Counted from the stretch's first letter, positions 42,850-51,789 are shown. The stretch: 64,000 nt of DNA from Cytophagales bacterium (GCA_017303805.1 JAFLBQ010000002.1:124001-188000); one strand, 5' to 3'. The notes: generated by a model not told the origin, from the letters alone. Numbers and translations: made by a program.

Positions 42850-43164
42850 TCAAAGTAAAGGACCTACAGGGCCTTGCGGAAGGTTTCGACAAACTGCTAC
42901 TCTAGCGTTATAGTTCGCTAGAGCAAAACCTACTAAAACAGAGTAGATGCCTTCGGTGGGTGGCTGATTAAAAACTGATGCTTGCATTATTTCCACACTA
43001 AGCAATGCAGCTGCTCCGTCAATACAACCTTGGACTGGACTATTGTATCTTTCAGCATACATCTTTTCATTACAAACAGTATTACATTCATCTGTAACAT
43101 TCGATGAAGCTATCCCAAAAGTCATGAATGTTAATGTAGTTAAAGCGACTATTTTCTTTTTCAT
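42850..43164 (-). CDS. Small secreted protein with conserved-looking cysteines
   Basis: A 104-aa protein with a signal peptide (MKKKIVALTTLTFMTFGIASS) and a mature part with four Cys: CNTVC (28-32), GCIDG and VCRN. The pattern could give two disulfides. I recognise no family. Its codons and flanks are more AT-rich than its neighbours, and the upstream 60 bases are strongly AT-rich, which hints at recent acquisition. It lies divergent to the ABC permease gene, with starts 56 bases apart. Confidence 0.6.
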   Translation of the reverse strand: MKKKIVALTTLTFMTFGIASSNVTDECNTVCNEKMYAERYNSPVQGCIDGAAALLSVEIMQASVFNQPPTEGIYSVLVGFALANYNARVAVCRNLPQGPVGPLL

Positions 43165-43169
43165 AAGGT

Positions 43170-43177
43170 TATATTTG
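43170..43177 (+). promoter_or_regulatory. Putative -7 box of the ABC permease gene
   Basis: TATATTTG is a perfect TAnnTTTG box, 42 bases before the TTG start at 43220. No clear TTG is found at the -33 position. Confidence 0.35.
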
Positions 43178-43219
43178 AATTGTCTTCAAAATGTTATTTT
43201 ACATTTAAATATAATTAAA

Positions 43220-44695
43220 TTGAATTTCTTACTCTTAAACGGCTGGAAAAAATCTGTGCGCTCGGTAGCATTCGAAAAAGAATTGGCCACCCACATTTTT
43301 CTGGGCCTTATCGCCATTATGGTTTTTGGGTATTCCATTGCGCTGGGTTTCTTTCTGGAAAAAATTATAACCACTGGATTTAACCAACCCGATAGCGTAA
43401 AGTTTGTAAGTGGTTTGCTACTTTACTATTTCTGGTTTGAATTTATGCTTCGCTACTTTATGCAAAGCACGGCTTCGCTGGAAATACAGCCTTACCTGCA
43501 CCTGCCCATTAGTCGCAAGTATCTGGTGCATTACCTGCTTATAAAATCTGTTTTACACTTACTCAACTTTCTGTCGCTCGTATTATTTGCTCCTTTTGCC
43601 TTTACGGCTGTGGCCCGGCAAGTGGGAACATCGGCATGGGTGTGGTTACTGTCTATTTATCTTATCAGTCTGAGCCTGCATTACATCGTATTGATTTTTA
43701 AAAAAGGTTTGGACGACACTGTTGTTGGGTTTCTCGCCCTTACCGGGGGAATGGGTTTGCTCGCGTTAGCTGATTATTATAATTGGTTCCGGTTATCCGA
43801 TGCCTCTACCGTATTCTTTGAATTTATTCTCCGCAATCCGTTGGTGCTGGTGGGTTTACTTGCCTGGTTATTATTGATTTACTTTTTCAATTTTAATTAC
43901 TTTCTACGGGGCATGTACCCCGAAGAACTTGCTCCGCACAAAAATTCTAAGGAAAGTTCTATACAAAACCTGGCATTGCTACAAAACCTGGGCATGCTTG
44001 GCGAATGGGTTAATCTCGAGTTAAAACTTATTATGCGCAACAAACGCACCCGCAGCGTGCTCTTTCTAAGTGGTTTCTTTTTGCTTTACGGATTGATTTT
44101 TTATACGAACAAAACCTATACGCAGGATATGCCCGGCTTTCTTTTGTTTGTGGCCATTTTTATCACCGGCATCTTTATGATTAACTATGGCCAGTTTCTA
44201 TTTAGCTGGCAGAGTGTGCATTTCGATTTTACATTAACCCAGCCCGGCTCTATAGCCCAGGTGGTTGCATCCAAATACTGGTTGCTGTGTGGCATTACCA
44301 TTATCTGCTTCATTCTTAGCATACCCTATGTGTACTTTGGATGGCATATTTTACTGATACACGGGGCCGCCACTTTATTTAATATCGGAGTAAATGTTTT
44401 TGTTATTATGAATATGGCGTTGTGGGATCCGAAAAAAATTGATTTAAGTAAAAGCAGTATGATGAACTACCAGGGAGTAGGTGCAGCACAATGGGTAATG
44501 GGCATTCCTATTCTGGTAGCTCCGTATGTATTTTATTTACCCTTTAGTATTGGGGGTTACCCCACATGGGGCTTATTGGCCGTGGGTATGGTTGGCTTAT
44601 TAGGGTTAATTTTCCGAACTCAGTTACTAACGCTTACAACCAACAGACTGCAAGCCCGCAAGTATGCAATAGCTGCCGGCTTCCGTAAAGAATAA
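43220..44695 (+). CDS. DUF5687-type ABC transporter permease
   Basis: A 491-aa polytopic inner-membrane protein (about ten to twelve helices) of the DUF5687 family. In Bacteroidota this family pairs with an ABC ATPase, as it does here (the ATPase starts 4 bases later). I place the start at the TTG at 43220, giving MNFLLLNGWKKSVRS. Family members typically begin a few residues before such a Trp, and the longer ATG frame from 43043 would run antisense through the neighbouring gene. The middle (about 225-260) is a soluble stretch, YPEELAPHKNSKESS. The substrate is unknown; an exporter is likely by the small size of the ATPase partner. Confidence 0.85.
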   Translation: MNFLLLNGWKKSVRSVAFEKELATHIFLGLIAIMVFGYSIALGFFLEKIITTGFNQPDSVKFVSGLLLYYFWFEFMLRYFMQSTASLEIQPYLHLPISRKYLVHYLLIKSVLHLLNFLSLVLFAPFAFTAVARQVGTSAWVWLLSIYLISLSLHYIVLIFKKGLDDTVVGFLALTGGMGLLALADYYNWFRLSDASTVFFEFILRNPLVLVGLLAWLLLIYFFNFNYFLRGMYPEELAPHKNSKESSIQNLALLQNLGMLGEWVNLELKLIMRNKRTRSVLFLSGFFLLYGLIFYTNKTYTQDMPGFLLFVAIFITGIFMINYGQFLFSWQSVHFDFTLTQPGSIAQVVASKYWLLCGITIICFILSIPYVYFGWHILLIHGAATLFNIGVNVFVIMNMALWDPKKIDLSKSSMMNYQGVGAAQWVMGIPILVAPYVFYLPFSIGGYPTWGLLAVGMVGLLGLIFRTQLLTLTTNRLQARKYAIAAGFRKE

Positions 44696-44699
44696 TTTT

Positions 44700-45392
44700 A
44701 TGATTTCCATTTCTTCTCTGACAAAAACCTATGGCCGCGAGCCAGTGGTAAACATTTCAAACCTTACCATCCGCAAAGGCGAAAGTTTTGGATTAGTGGG
44801 TAACAACGGAGCCGGTAAAACCACTCTCTTCCGGATGTTGCTCGATTTGATTCGCCCCACGCAAGGCACCGTTACCCTAAATGGCAAGAACGTGCAGGGG
44901 CAAGATGATTGGAAAAAGTATGTGGGCTCTTACTTAGACGAAAGTTTTCTGATTCCGTACCTGACCCCCGATGAGTATTTTAAGTTTGTTGGAATGCTGC
45001 ATCAGTATAGCGATGCAGACCTCCACCAATTTTTGCAGAACTTCGAAGAGTTGTTCAATGACGAAATTACCGGCAAGCAAAAGCGCATTGGCGAACTATC
45101 GAAAGGAAATTTGAAAAAGGTGGGCATTGCGGCTGCATTTATTGGCAACCCCGCGGTGGTAATACTGGACGAACCTTTTGAAAACCTGGACCCTACTTCA
45201 CAAATCCGATTGAAGCGATTGCTGCAACGGGAAAAAGAAAGGCGTGCTATTACTTACCTGATCTCCAGCCATGATTTAAACCACGTAACCGAAATTTGCG
45301 GTCGCATTGTTATTCTTGAAAAAGGTATGGTAGTGAAAGACATTGTTGGTGATGACTTGCTGCCCCAGCTTGAGGAGTATTTTAAAGCCTGA
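44700..45392 (+). CDS. ABC transporter ATP-binding protein
   Basis: A 230-aa ATPase of the ABC superfamily. Walker A is GNNGAGKTT (34-42), the signature is LSKGN (133-137), and Walker B is VVILDEP (153-159), followed by the D-loop ENLDP and the switch His in SSHDLNHV. The length is that of a CcmA/export-type ATPase. It binds the DUF5687-type permease encoded 4 bases upstream; together they form an exporter of unknown substrate. It converges with the MBL-fold hydrolase gene with only 7 bases between stops. Confidence 0.95.
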   Translation: MISISSLTKTYGREPVVNISNLTIRKGESFGLVGNNGAGKTTLFRMLLDLIRPTQGTVTLNGKNVQGQDDWKKYVGSYLDESFLIPYLTPDEYFKFVGMLHQYSDADLHQFLQNFEELFNDEITGKQKRIGELSKGNLKKVGIAAAFIGNPAVVILDEPFENLDPTSQIRLKRLLQREKERRAITYLISSHDLNHVTEICGRIVILEKGMVVKDIVGDDLLPQLEEYFKA

Positions 45393-45399
45393 TCGCACC

Positions 45400-46509
45400 T
45401 CAACGAACCTCATTCCACCAACGGGTTTGTGGCAGCGGTTTATCTAAAAATACCGGCTCGCCAATCCGGGGAGTAGTTGTAATTACCTGCAACTCGTTTG
45501 CTTTAGCAATGGCTCTTTCAATCGGATCTTTCCAGGTATGGTTGGCCAGCACAAACTTTCCCCAGTGCACGGGCATTAAAACTTTCGCTTTCAAATCCAG
45601 GCTGGCTTGCACGGTTTGTTCGGGCATCATGTGGATGTTGGGCCACTGCCGGTCGTACTGGCCACACTCCAACAACGCAAGATCAAACGGGCCAAGTTTT
45701 TCGCCAATACTTTTAAATGCCGTATCGTACCCGGAATCTCCGCCCAGGAACAGACTATGGGTATCTGTTTTTAAAGCATAAGAAGCCCATAAAGTTTTGT
45801 TGCGTGTAAATCCGCGCCCTGAAAAATGCCGCGCAGGTGTTGCAGTAAGTTGAATGCCCTCCAGCACAGTTAGCGAATCCCACCAGTCCAGTTCGGTAAT
45901 TGCATTTGCCGGAACTCCCCAATACTCCAGGTGCTCGCCCACGCCCAATGGTGCAACAAACCTGGTGGTTTTTAGTGCAAGGGCCGCAATGGTATTGTAA
46001 TCGAGGTGATCGTAATGGTCGTGCGTGAGTAAAATTAAATCGAGTGGTGGAAAATCTTCGGGGCTAAATGCCCTTGCGCCTTTAAAAGATTTTGTGCCCA
46101 GGTATTGGACAGGCGAGGGCCGGTCGCTGAAAACGGGATCTACTAAAATTCTTTTGCCCTGCAACAGCAACATGTAACTTGAATGTCCAAACCAGATAAT
46201 CACCGGGCTATCCGTTGCAATGGTGGCAAGGTTTGTTTTTACGGTGGGCACTGAGTCGTTCGGATAGCGCCCGGGTTTATCTTTAATAAACTCCCGCATC
46301 ATCGAAAAGTAGGAGGCATCTTCGGCCAGCATAGTAGTGGGCGTAAGGTTTTGAAAACTTCCGGAGCGATAGTTGGGCGATTGTTCAATTCGTTGCAGGC
46401 GTTTGCCGCGCGGAAGTTTGCCAAATGATTTTTGTTGCATAAATAGTAAAGTAACTATACAAAGCAGAAAGGTAACTGCCAGTAACCACCCGCCAATTTT
46501 TTTTATCAT
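45400..46509 (-). CDS. MBL-fold metallohydrolase, NAPE-PLD-like
   Basis: A 369-aa protein with one N-terminal membrane helix (about 5-24), so it is probably anchored with the enzyme in the periplasm. The metallo-beta-lactamase fold is clear: WFGHSSYMLLL (107-117), ILVDPVFSDRPSP, the zinc motif THDHYDHLD (H163, H165, D167, H168), LFLGGDSGYD and VLMPVHWGKF. The GHSS and GRGFTRNKTLWASY segments are those of the NAPE-hydrolysing phospholipase D/UlaG-like clade. The substrate is unknown; a phosphodiester lipid is possible. Confidence 0.87.
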   Translation of the reverse strand: MIKKIGGWLLAVTFLLCIVTLLFMQQKSFGKLPRGKRLQRIEQSPNYRSGSFQNLTPTTMLAEDASYFSMMREFIKDKPGRYPNDSVPTVKTNLATIATDSPVIIWFGHSSYMLLLQGKRILVDPVFSDRPSPVQYLGTKSFKGARAFSPEDFPPLDLILLTHDHYDHLDYNTIAALALKTTRFVAPLGVGEHLEYWGVPANAITELDWWDSLTVLEGIQLTATPARHFSGRGFTRNKTLWASYALKTDTHSLFLGGDSGYDTAFKSIGEKLGPFDLALLECGQYDRQWPNIHMMPEQTVQASLDLKAKVLMPVHWGKFVLANHTWKDPIERAIAKANELQVITTTPRIGEPVFLDKPLPQTRWWNEVR

Positions 46510-46565
46510 AGCCAGAGAGTCGCAACCTGCAAGAATTTAGTGTAGGCTTTGCAATCCTTTTAAGA

Positions 46566-48509
46566 TTAATCAGAAACCTGAATTGTTCTTTCCAGGTAAA
46601 CGGGTTCGTTTTGGTGGGTTACGCCCTGCACTACAATGCGAAATTTGCCGGGCATATCAGAAGTAAAAAACGAAAAACCATAACCGGTTACAGGCGAATA
46701 GGCTAATTCCGGATTCCAATACAGTGTGGAGCGATAATCGGTAATAGATTTCTCCTGCAACGGGTTGTTGTAATCGGGGTTAACAAAGTTCATAGGGCGG
46801 GTAAAGCCCATTAATTCAAAACTCGGTGTAATATCTTCGGGCCGGCTAAAGCGTGTAAAGCCTTCCTTTAAATACACCGCTATTATTCCATTGCGTCCCT
46901 GATCGCCATACAGCACATTCACTCTACCGCTAAATTCAATTCGCTCAACCATGTTGATGTCTATATTTTGTAACGTTACGCCTGCAGAGCCACCCACCGG
47001 GGTATCGTTTATCAATACAAGCGGTTCGGTGCTTGCGCTAATAGAGCCCCCGGCCGCCCTGCTAAAGCGCACTTCGCATGGGGCTACTGCACAGTTAATA
47101 GTCAAGCCAGGTATTTTTCCTTGCAGGGATAGTAAAAGGTTTCCGAAGTTGAGCAGGCTTTCTGCCTTAACTACTTTATCGGCCCCACCTCTAATCCCTT
47201 TGTAGGGTGAGTTTTCGATTCGGCTGGCGCGAACCTCTACTTCCTCCAGCATTTTTACTTCGGGTGGTGCCAGGTAAGTAGCCAACATACGCTGACTGCC
47301 TTGTGCTGATTCGGTTATGAACCAATAACCCGGAACGACTAGTTGGGGCACGGGTTCATTTTCTTGTGCCAGTTGTACCCGGCCGAAAAATTCGTTTCCT
47401 TTTTTGCCCCGCTTGGCTTTATAGAAATAGGAAATAGAATCGTAAAATTTAAGTCCGTTAACCTGAAACCAACCTTTTTCATCGGTAGTAAATTCCAAGG
47501 CTTCTGTCAAGTCTTGCTTAAATAGCGATAGCACAACTTGCTTTCCGGTTCTGTATTCCGAAACAAACTGGCCGGTAAAGCGTACCCCTTTCTCTACAAT
47601 CTGATCTATAGCCACCGGAGGAACTTTTGCTAACCCGGGTTCGAAGTTCCAGCATTGCGTAATATTTTGTTGAGGAATTGGTACTACCTGATTTAAATCT
47701 GTTACCGATACTGCGTAGTTCCCTTTGGGGAGTTTAGGAAGCAGTACTTCGGCTCGTTCGCGCAAGCCATAGCCATTTTTAGAAGTTACTATTTCGTTGG
47801 TTGCTGTAGGTGCATCTTCGTTGATAGCTATTGGCAGCACCCGTTCCGATGTTTTTAAAATTGGGATGCTTTTATAGAAAAATTGATCGGCACCAAAATT
47901 ATACATGAAGCGGCTGTACGCACGCAACACGTAATTGCCATCGGGTAATTTATTGGGTATGATCATACTGCCCGCCAGACGCCCGCTATCCAGCGATAAG
48001 ATGTGCCTGATTTTTATTTTCGACTTTTTATCCACTAACTCAACATATACTACGCGGCTCAGCGAATCCCTTTTGCTGAGATCAATATAATTAACAAAAC
48101 CCTTCATCCAGATTATTTCTCCGGGATAGTAATAAGGCTTATCTGTAGTCACAAAAATTTTCTCCCGGTATAGATTTAATTCCGCCTGAAAAGAAGTTAG
48201 CGCTGGAAGCTGCTCTTCTTCCAACTTGACGGTAATGACATTAACCGGATTTTTAAGATTAACCTTTAATGTTACAAATGCATAGCCCGGGCTGGTAACT
48301 TTCAGTTCTAGTTCGCCAGCAGGCAAACCGGGCAGGTCAAACACGCCCACCGAATTTGTTACCGCTTCCAACGGAATGTACAGGGGTTGGATGTGTGCAT
48401 GGGCAATTGGTTTTTGAGTAGCTGCATCCACTACTCTGCCCTTAACCTGAATTTGGCCAACTGCAGCGTACGCGGTAACGAGCAGCCAAAAAAATATTCT
48501 TATTAACAT
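46566..48509 (-). CDS. Surface protein with CarboxypepD_reg, macroglobulin-like and plug domains
   Basis: A 647-aa exported protein. The ATG at 48509 (MLIRIFFWLLVTAYAAVGQ) is chosen over an upstream ATG at 48677 because it begins a signal peptide. The domains in order: a carboxypeptidase regulatory-like domain (about 20-105, VKGRVVDAATQKPIAHAHI); a macroglobulin MG2-like part (YREKIFVTTDKPYYYPGEIIW, about 118-230); further beta domains; and near about 420-560 a TonB-dependent receptor plug-like domain (SLLNFGNLLLSLQGKIPGLTI, LVLINDTPVGG, INMVERIEFS). No 22-strand barrel follows, so this is a plug without a receptor barrel, as seen in a Bacteroidota family of unknown function. Confidence 0.8.
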   Translation of the reverse strand: MLIRIFFWLLVTAYAAVGQIQVKGRVVDAATQKPIAHAHIQPLYIPLEAVTNSVGVFDLPGLPAGELELKVTSPGYAFVTLKVNLKNPVNVITVKLEEEQLPALTSFQAELNLYREKIFVTTDKPYYYPGEIIWMKGFVNYIDLSKRDSLSRVVYVELVDKKSKIKIRHILSLDSGRLAGSMIIPNKLPDGNYVLRAYSRFMYNFGADQFFYKSIPILKTSERVLPIAINEDAPTATNEIVTSKNGYGLRERAEVLLPKLPKGNYAVSVTDLNQVVPIPQQNITQCWNFEPGLAKVPPVAIDQIVEKGVRFTGQFVSEYRTGKQVVLSLFKQDLTEALEFTTDEKGWFQVNGLKFYDSISYFYKAKRGKKGNEFFGRVQLAQENEPVPQLVVPGYWFITESAQGSQRMLATYLAPPEVKMLEEVEVRASRIENSPYKGIRGGADKVVKAESLLNFGNLLLSLQGKIPGLTINCAVAPCEVRFSRAAGGSISASTEPLVLINDTPVGGSAGVTLQNIDINMVERIEFSGRVNVLYGDQGRNGIIAVYLKEGFTRFSRPEDITPSFELMGFTRPMNFVNPDYNNPLQEKSITDYRSTLYWNPELAYSPVTGYGFSFFTSDMPGKFRIVVQGVTHQNEPVYLERTIQVSD

Positions 48510-48580
48510 AACCAGACTTGTTATGTTACTAAGATACAAAAGTTTAAAAATCTTTTTTGCACTACCCGCGCACACTTTTA

Positions 48581-49918
48581 TCAAATCTCCTTGCCCTTCC
48601 AGCGGCCCGACCTCATATAGAAAAATGCCATCGAAAACATGCTGAGCCAATACACCCACTCGCTTACCCAACCCCACGCTACCGATAAGTTCAGGTATTC
48701 CAGCACTACATATACATATACAATGTAAATTACTATGGTAACTAACTCGATCAGCAAATTAACACGCGAATTACCCGTACCCGTTACTGCGTTTAGCCAA
48801 ATCGTGCCAAACGACATCATCAATAATGCAAACGAAACAATGCGTACAATCGGAACGGCCTCGGCAATAAATGCATCGCCCTGGCTGTAAAACGAAAGGA
48901 ACCACTCCGGAATAAGGTTAAGGATTACAAACACAAAAAAACTTATGCCCAAACTAAGACGCACCACCTTGCGGACTAATGGCAGCACTTCGTTGGTTCT
49001 TCCCTGCCCAATAATATTGCTCACCATGGTGTTGGTGGTTGCCGCAAACGCCCAGCAAAAAACACCAAACAACCCAAAAATATTTCGCATGGTATTGCTA
49101 ATAGCCAGGGCACGCGGCCCGTGGTGCTCTACCAGAATATAAAAATACTCCCACGTGGCAATGCTAATGGCAAACTGTACAATTAACGGAGCCGAAATGG
49201 TGAGTATGAGTTTTACCACCGAGGTATCGATACGGGTTTGATCAAAAAAAGCAAACGTTTTATGAATGCCCTTAAAGTGGATTACCAGATAGATTACCAA
49301 TAGCCCCGAAGCCTCGGCAATAATAGAGGCATAGGCTGCTCCATTAAATCCCAGGGCTGCAAAACCAAAGTGCCCAAAAATCATGGCATAGTCTAATGCA
49401 ATGTTCACTAACGCTTCGGTAAGTGTACCCCAAATTAAAAACCGGGTTTGGTTAGTGCCTACCAGCAACGCATTGCGCATTACGTACAAATACAAAAACG
49501 GCAAGCCCCAGATGCGGATGAGCAAAAAGTTTATAACCTGGTCGGCAATGGTACTGTCATGAATAAATGCCCGCATAACGAAGGGCGCAAACAAATACGT
49601 GATGGCTATGCCCAACGCTGCAATTGCCAACGCCACCCATACCCCATTGTAAAATAACCGCCCGATTTCTTTTGGCAGATTTTGCCCGGCCCTGCGCGCT
49701 ATTAATGCCTGCAGCCCATTGTTAAGTCCATTTCCAATTACTGCAAAGATTAAATAATACACCCCGGTTATGCCCGCACTCGCCAACTGCTGCTCGCCCA
49801 GCATACCTAAAAAAACATTGTTGGTAATAAAATTAATCTGGGGCACCAGCATGGCCAGCGAAATGGGCATGGCCATTAAAAGAATTTGGCGGTAGCCGGT
49901 ATTTAATCGTAGTTCCAT
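48581..49918 (-). CDS. MATE-family efflux transporter
   Basis: A 445-aa inner-membrane transporter with about twelve helices. The MATE fold is supported by the QILLMAMPISLAMLVPQINFITNNVFLG start, the pseudo-repeat between helices 1-6 and 7-12, and typical residues such as GNGLNNGLQALIARRAGQ in the first half and NTMVSNIIGQGRTNEVLPLVRKV in the second. It exports drugs or metabolites using a sodium or proton gradient. The ATG at 49918 begins the native N-terminus; an earlier ATG at 49972 would lie inside the palindromic region. It diverges from the DUF885 gene across two palindromes. Confidence 0.88.
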   Translation of the reverse strand: MELRLNTGYRQILLMAMPISLAMLVPQINFITNNVFLGMLGEQQLASAGITGVYYLIFAVIGNGLNNGLQALIARRAGQNLPKEIGRLFYNGVWVALAIAALGIAITYLFAPFVMRAFIHDSTIADQVINFLLIRIWGLPFLYLYVMRNALLVGTNQTRFLIWGTLTEALVNIALDYAMIFGHFGFAALGFNGAAYASIIAEASGLLVIYLVIHFKGIHKTFAFFDQTRIDTSVVKLILTISAPLIVQFAISIATWEYFYILVEHHGPRALAISNTMRNIFGLFGVFCWAFAATTNTMVSNIIGQGRTNEVLPLVRKVVRLSLGISFFVFVILNLIPEWFLSFYSQGDAFIAEAVPIVRIVSFALLMMSFGTIWLNAVTGTGNSRVNLLIELVTIVIYIVYVYVVLEYLNLSVAWGWVSEWVYWLSMFSMAFFYMRSGRWKGKEI

Positions 49919-49954
49919 TTGGCGGGGCGAAGGTAACAATCTTCTGCGGGGCGC

Positions 49955-49986
49955 GCGGTAATTACCGCCCACATTATTATAATGTG
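49955..49986. repeat. Two abutting palindromes in the MATE/DUF885 divergent region
   Basis: GCGGTAATTACCGC (49955-49968) is a perfect 14-bp palindrome. One base later stands CACATTATTATAATGTG (49970-49986), with 7-bp arms around TTA. The second touches the -33 position of the putative DUF885 promoter. Such paired sites look like operators for a dimeric regulator. Confidence 0.5.
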
Positions 49987-50005
49987 ATTATCTCCCCAAA
50001 CTTTT

Positions 50006-50013
50006 TACCTTTC
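50006..50013 (+). promoter_or_regulatory. Putative -7 box of the DUF885 gene
   Basis: TACCTTTC differs from TAnnTTTG by one base, 21 bases before the ATG at 50035. Nineteen bases upstream is GTG (49984-49986), one base off TTG and inside a palindrome. Confidence 0.3.
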
Positions 50014-50034
50014 TTCACATAACCTTCAATCCTC

Positions 50035-51726
50035 ATGCGCCTTACTATTCTGCTTCTTGTTATAAGTCTTACAGCCTTCGGCCAGGCTGTTGAAAACCCC
50101 AGCGAGGTTTACCCACTGATCACTCAATACGAGGCCGACCGTGGAAGTTTACAACGCTTCTACTTTGTGCAAGGCTCGCCCGAACGGAGAGAGCGATTTA
50201 CCCAGTTTTATAAAGACTACCTGGCACGCTTGCAGCAATTGCCTTTCGAAAGTTTTTCTACCGGGGGCAAGGTGGACTTTATTATGATGAAGCGCACGTT
50301 CGAAAATGAATTAACGCTGCTGGCGCAGGAAGAAAAAGAAGCCACCCAGGTTACTAAGCTTACTGCCTATGCTAACCCGGTTTATGAACTTGAAAAAAAA
50401 CGCAGGCGCGGATTACACTTAAAAAGCGATGAGGTAGCCCAGCAACTCAACGACATTAAAAAGAACGTGCAAGCTGCGCAGCAAAAACTGGCGCAAGAAC
50501 CCAACCTAACCGTTGCATTGGCCAACCGGGCGGTAGAAATTATTGGTGGCCAGCAGGCAGCACTCAAAAGTGTTTATGAGTTTTACGATGGGTACGATCC
50601 GCAGTTTACCTGGTGGGTTAAGCGCCCCTATCAGCAACTGGATAGCGTGCTGGGCAAATATGCGGGCGCACTAAAAAACAAAATTGATGCCGCCACGCGC
50701 CCAAAAGATGATGGCAGCGGAATTATCGGCAACCCCATCGGGCGCGATGAACTGCTGCGCTTGTTGCAATTGGAAATGATTCCATACTCGCCCGAAGAGT
50801 TGGTGAATATTGCCAACAAAGAATTTGCGTGGTGCGATGCCGAGCTTCTGAAAGCTTCGCGCGAAATGGGCTTTGGCGACAACTGGAAGGCAGCCCAGGA
50901 AAAAGTAAAACAAGCCTACGTGCCCGAAGGCCAACAGCCCGAAGCCATGCTAAAGCTATACGATGAGTCGATTGCCTTCTTAAAGAAAAATGACTTGCTT
51001 ACTATTCCACCCATTGCCGAAGAAACCTGGCGCATGCGCATGATTCCGCCACGGCAACAGTTAATCAGCCCGTTCTTTTTGGGTGGCGAGGTACTCCAGA
51101 TTTCATATCCTACCGATGCCATGGATCATGAAGCCAAACTGATGAGCATGCGCGGCAACAATCCGCACTTTTCTCGCGCAACGGTACACCACGAATTAAT
51201 TGCCGGCCATCACCTGCAAGGGTTTATGAATAATCGCTACAAAGCCTACCGCCACTACCGCACTCCTTTTTGGACCGAAGGGTGGGCCTTGTATTGGGAA
51301 TTAATTTTGTGGGACATGAATTTTCCGCGTGGGCCCGAAGATAAAATCGGCATGTTGTTTTGGCGCATGCATCGCTGTGCGCGGATAATCTTCTCGCTTA
51401 ATTATCACTTAGGTAAATGGACTCCGCAACAGTGTATCGATTTTCTGGTTGACCGCGTGGGCTTTGAACGAGCCAATGCCGAAGGTGAAGTGCGCAGAAG
51501 CTTTACCGCCAACTACGGCCCCTTGTACCAACTGGCCTACATGACAGGCGGCTTCCAGTTTTATGCACTTAAAAAAGAATTGGTGGACAGCGGTAAAATG
51601 ACCTACAAACAATTTCACGATGCCGTGCTACGCGAAAACAGCATGCCCGTAGAAATGGTGCGGGCCCTTTTAACCAACCAACCGCTTACGCGCGATTTTA
51701 AAACAAGCTGGAAGTTCTATAAGTAG
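50035..51726 (+). CDS. Secreted DUF885-family metallopeptidase-like protein
   Basis: A 563-aa exported protein (signal MRLTILLLVISLTAFGQ). Mostly helical DUF885, with the zinc motif HHELIAGHHLQ (the family form is HExxPGH) at about residue 385 and the second Glu in FWTEGWALYWE at about 413. The C-terminal GGFQFYALKKELVDSGKMTYKQFHDAVLREN is the usual end. Characterised relatives are dipeptidyl carboxypeptidase- or aminopeptidase-like, and some act on peptidoglycan or toxin peptides; the substrate here is unknown. It is followed by a bidirectional terminator. Confidence 0.9.
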   Translation: MRLTILLLVISLTAFGQAVENPSEVYPLITQYEADRGSLQRFYFVQGSPERRERFTQFYKDYLARLQQLPFESFSTGGKVDFIMMKRTFENELTLLAQEEKEATQVTKLTAYANPVYELEKKRRRGLHLKSDEVAQQLNDIKKNVQAAQQKLAQEPNLTVALANRAVEIIGGQQAALKSVYEFYDGYDPQFTWWVKRPYQQLDSVLGKYAGALKNKIDAATRPKDDGSGIIGNPIGRDELLRLLQLEMIPYSPEELVNIANKEFAWCDAELLKASREMGFGDNWKAAQEKVKQAYVPEGQQPEAMLKLYDESIAFLKKNDLLTIPPIAEETWRMRMIPPRQQLISPFFLGGEVLQISYPTDAMDHEAKLMSMRGNNPHFSRATVHHELIAGHHLQGFMNNRYKAYRHYRTPFWTEGWALYWELILWDMNFPRGPEDKIGMLFWRMHRCARIIFSLNYHLGKWTPQQCIDFLVDRVGFERANAEGEVRRSFTANYGPLYQLAYMTGGFQFYALKKELVDSGKMTYKQFHDAVLRENSMPVEMVRALLTNQPLTRDFKTSWKFYK

Positions 51727-51739
51727 AGCCGCCCGAATA

Positions 51740-51780
51740 AAAATTCACGCGGTGGTAGCGCAAACCCCCGCGTGAATTTT
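51740..51780. terminator. Bidirectional intrinsic terminator
   Basis: A perfect 13-bp stem (51740-51752 with 51768-51780) closes a 15-base loop, with A- and T-rich ends on both sides. It separates the convergent DUF885 and M20 genes and can stop transcription from either side. Confidence 0.8.
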
Positions 51781-51789
51781 ACCTACTGC

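Noticed and set aside
43043-43219. Upstream extension of the ABC permease reading frame
   Set aside because: It runs antisense through the start of the small Cys protein and lacks family similarity; the TTG at 43220 is preferred.
48510-48677. N-terminal extension of the plug-domain protein to an upstream ATG
   Set aside because: It overlaps the 3' end of the MATE gene in the same direction and precedes a clear signal peptide that begins at 48509.
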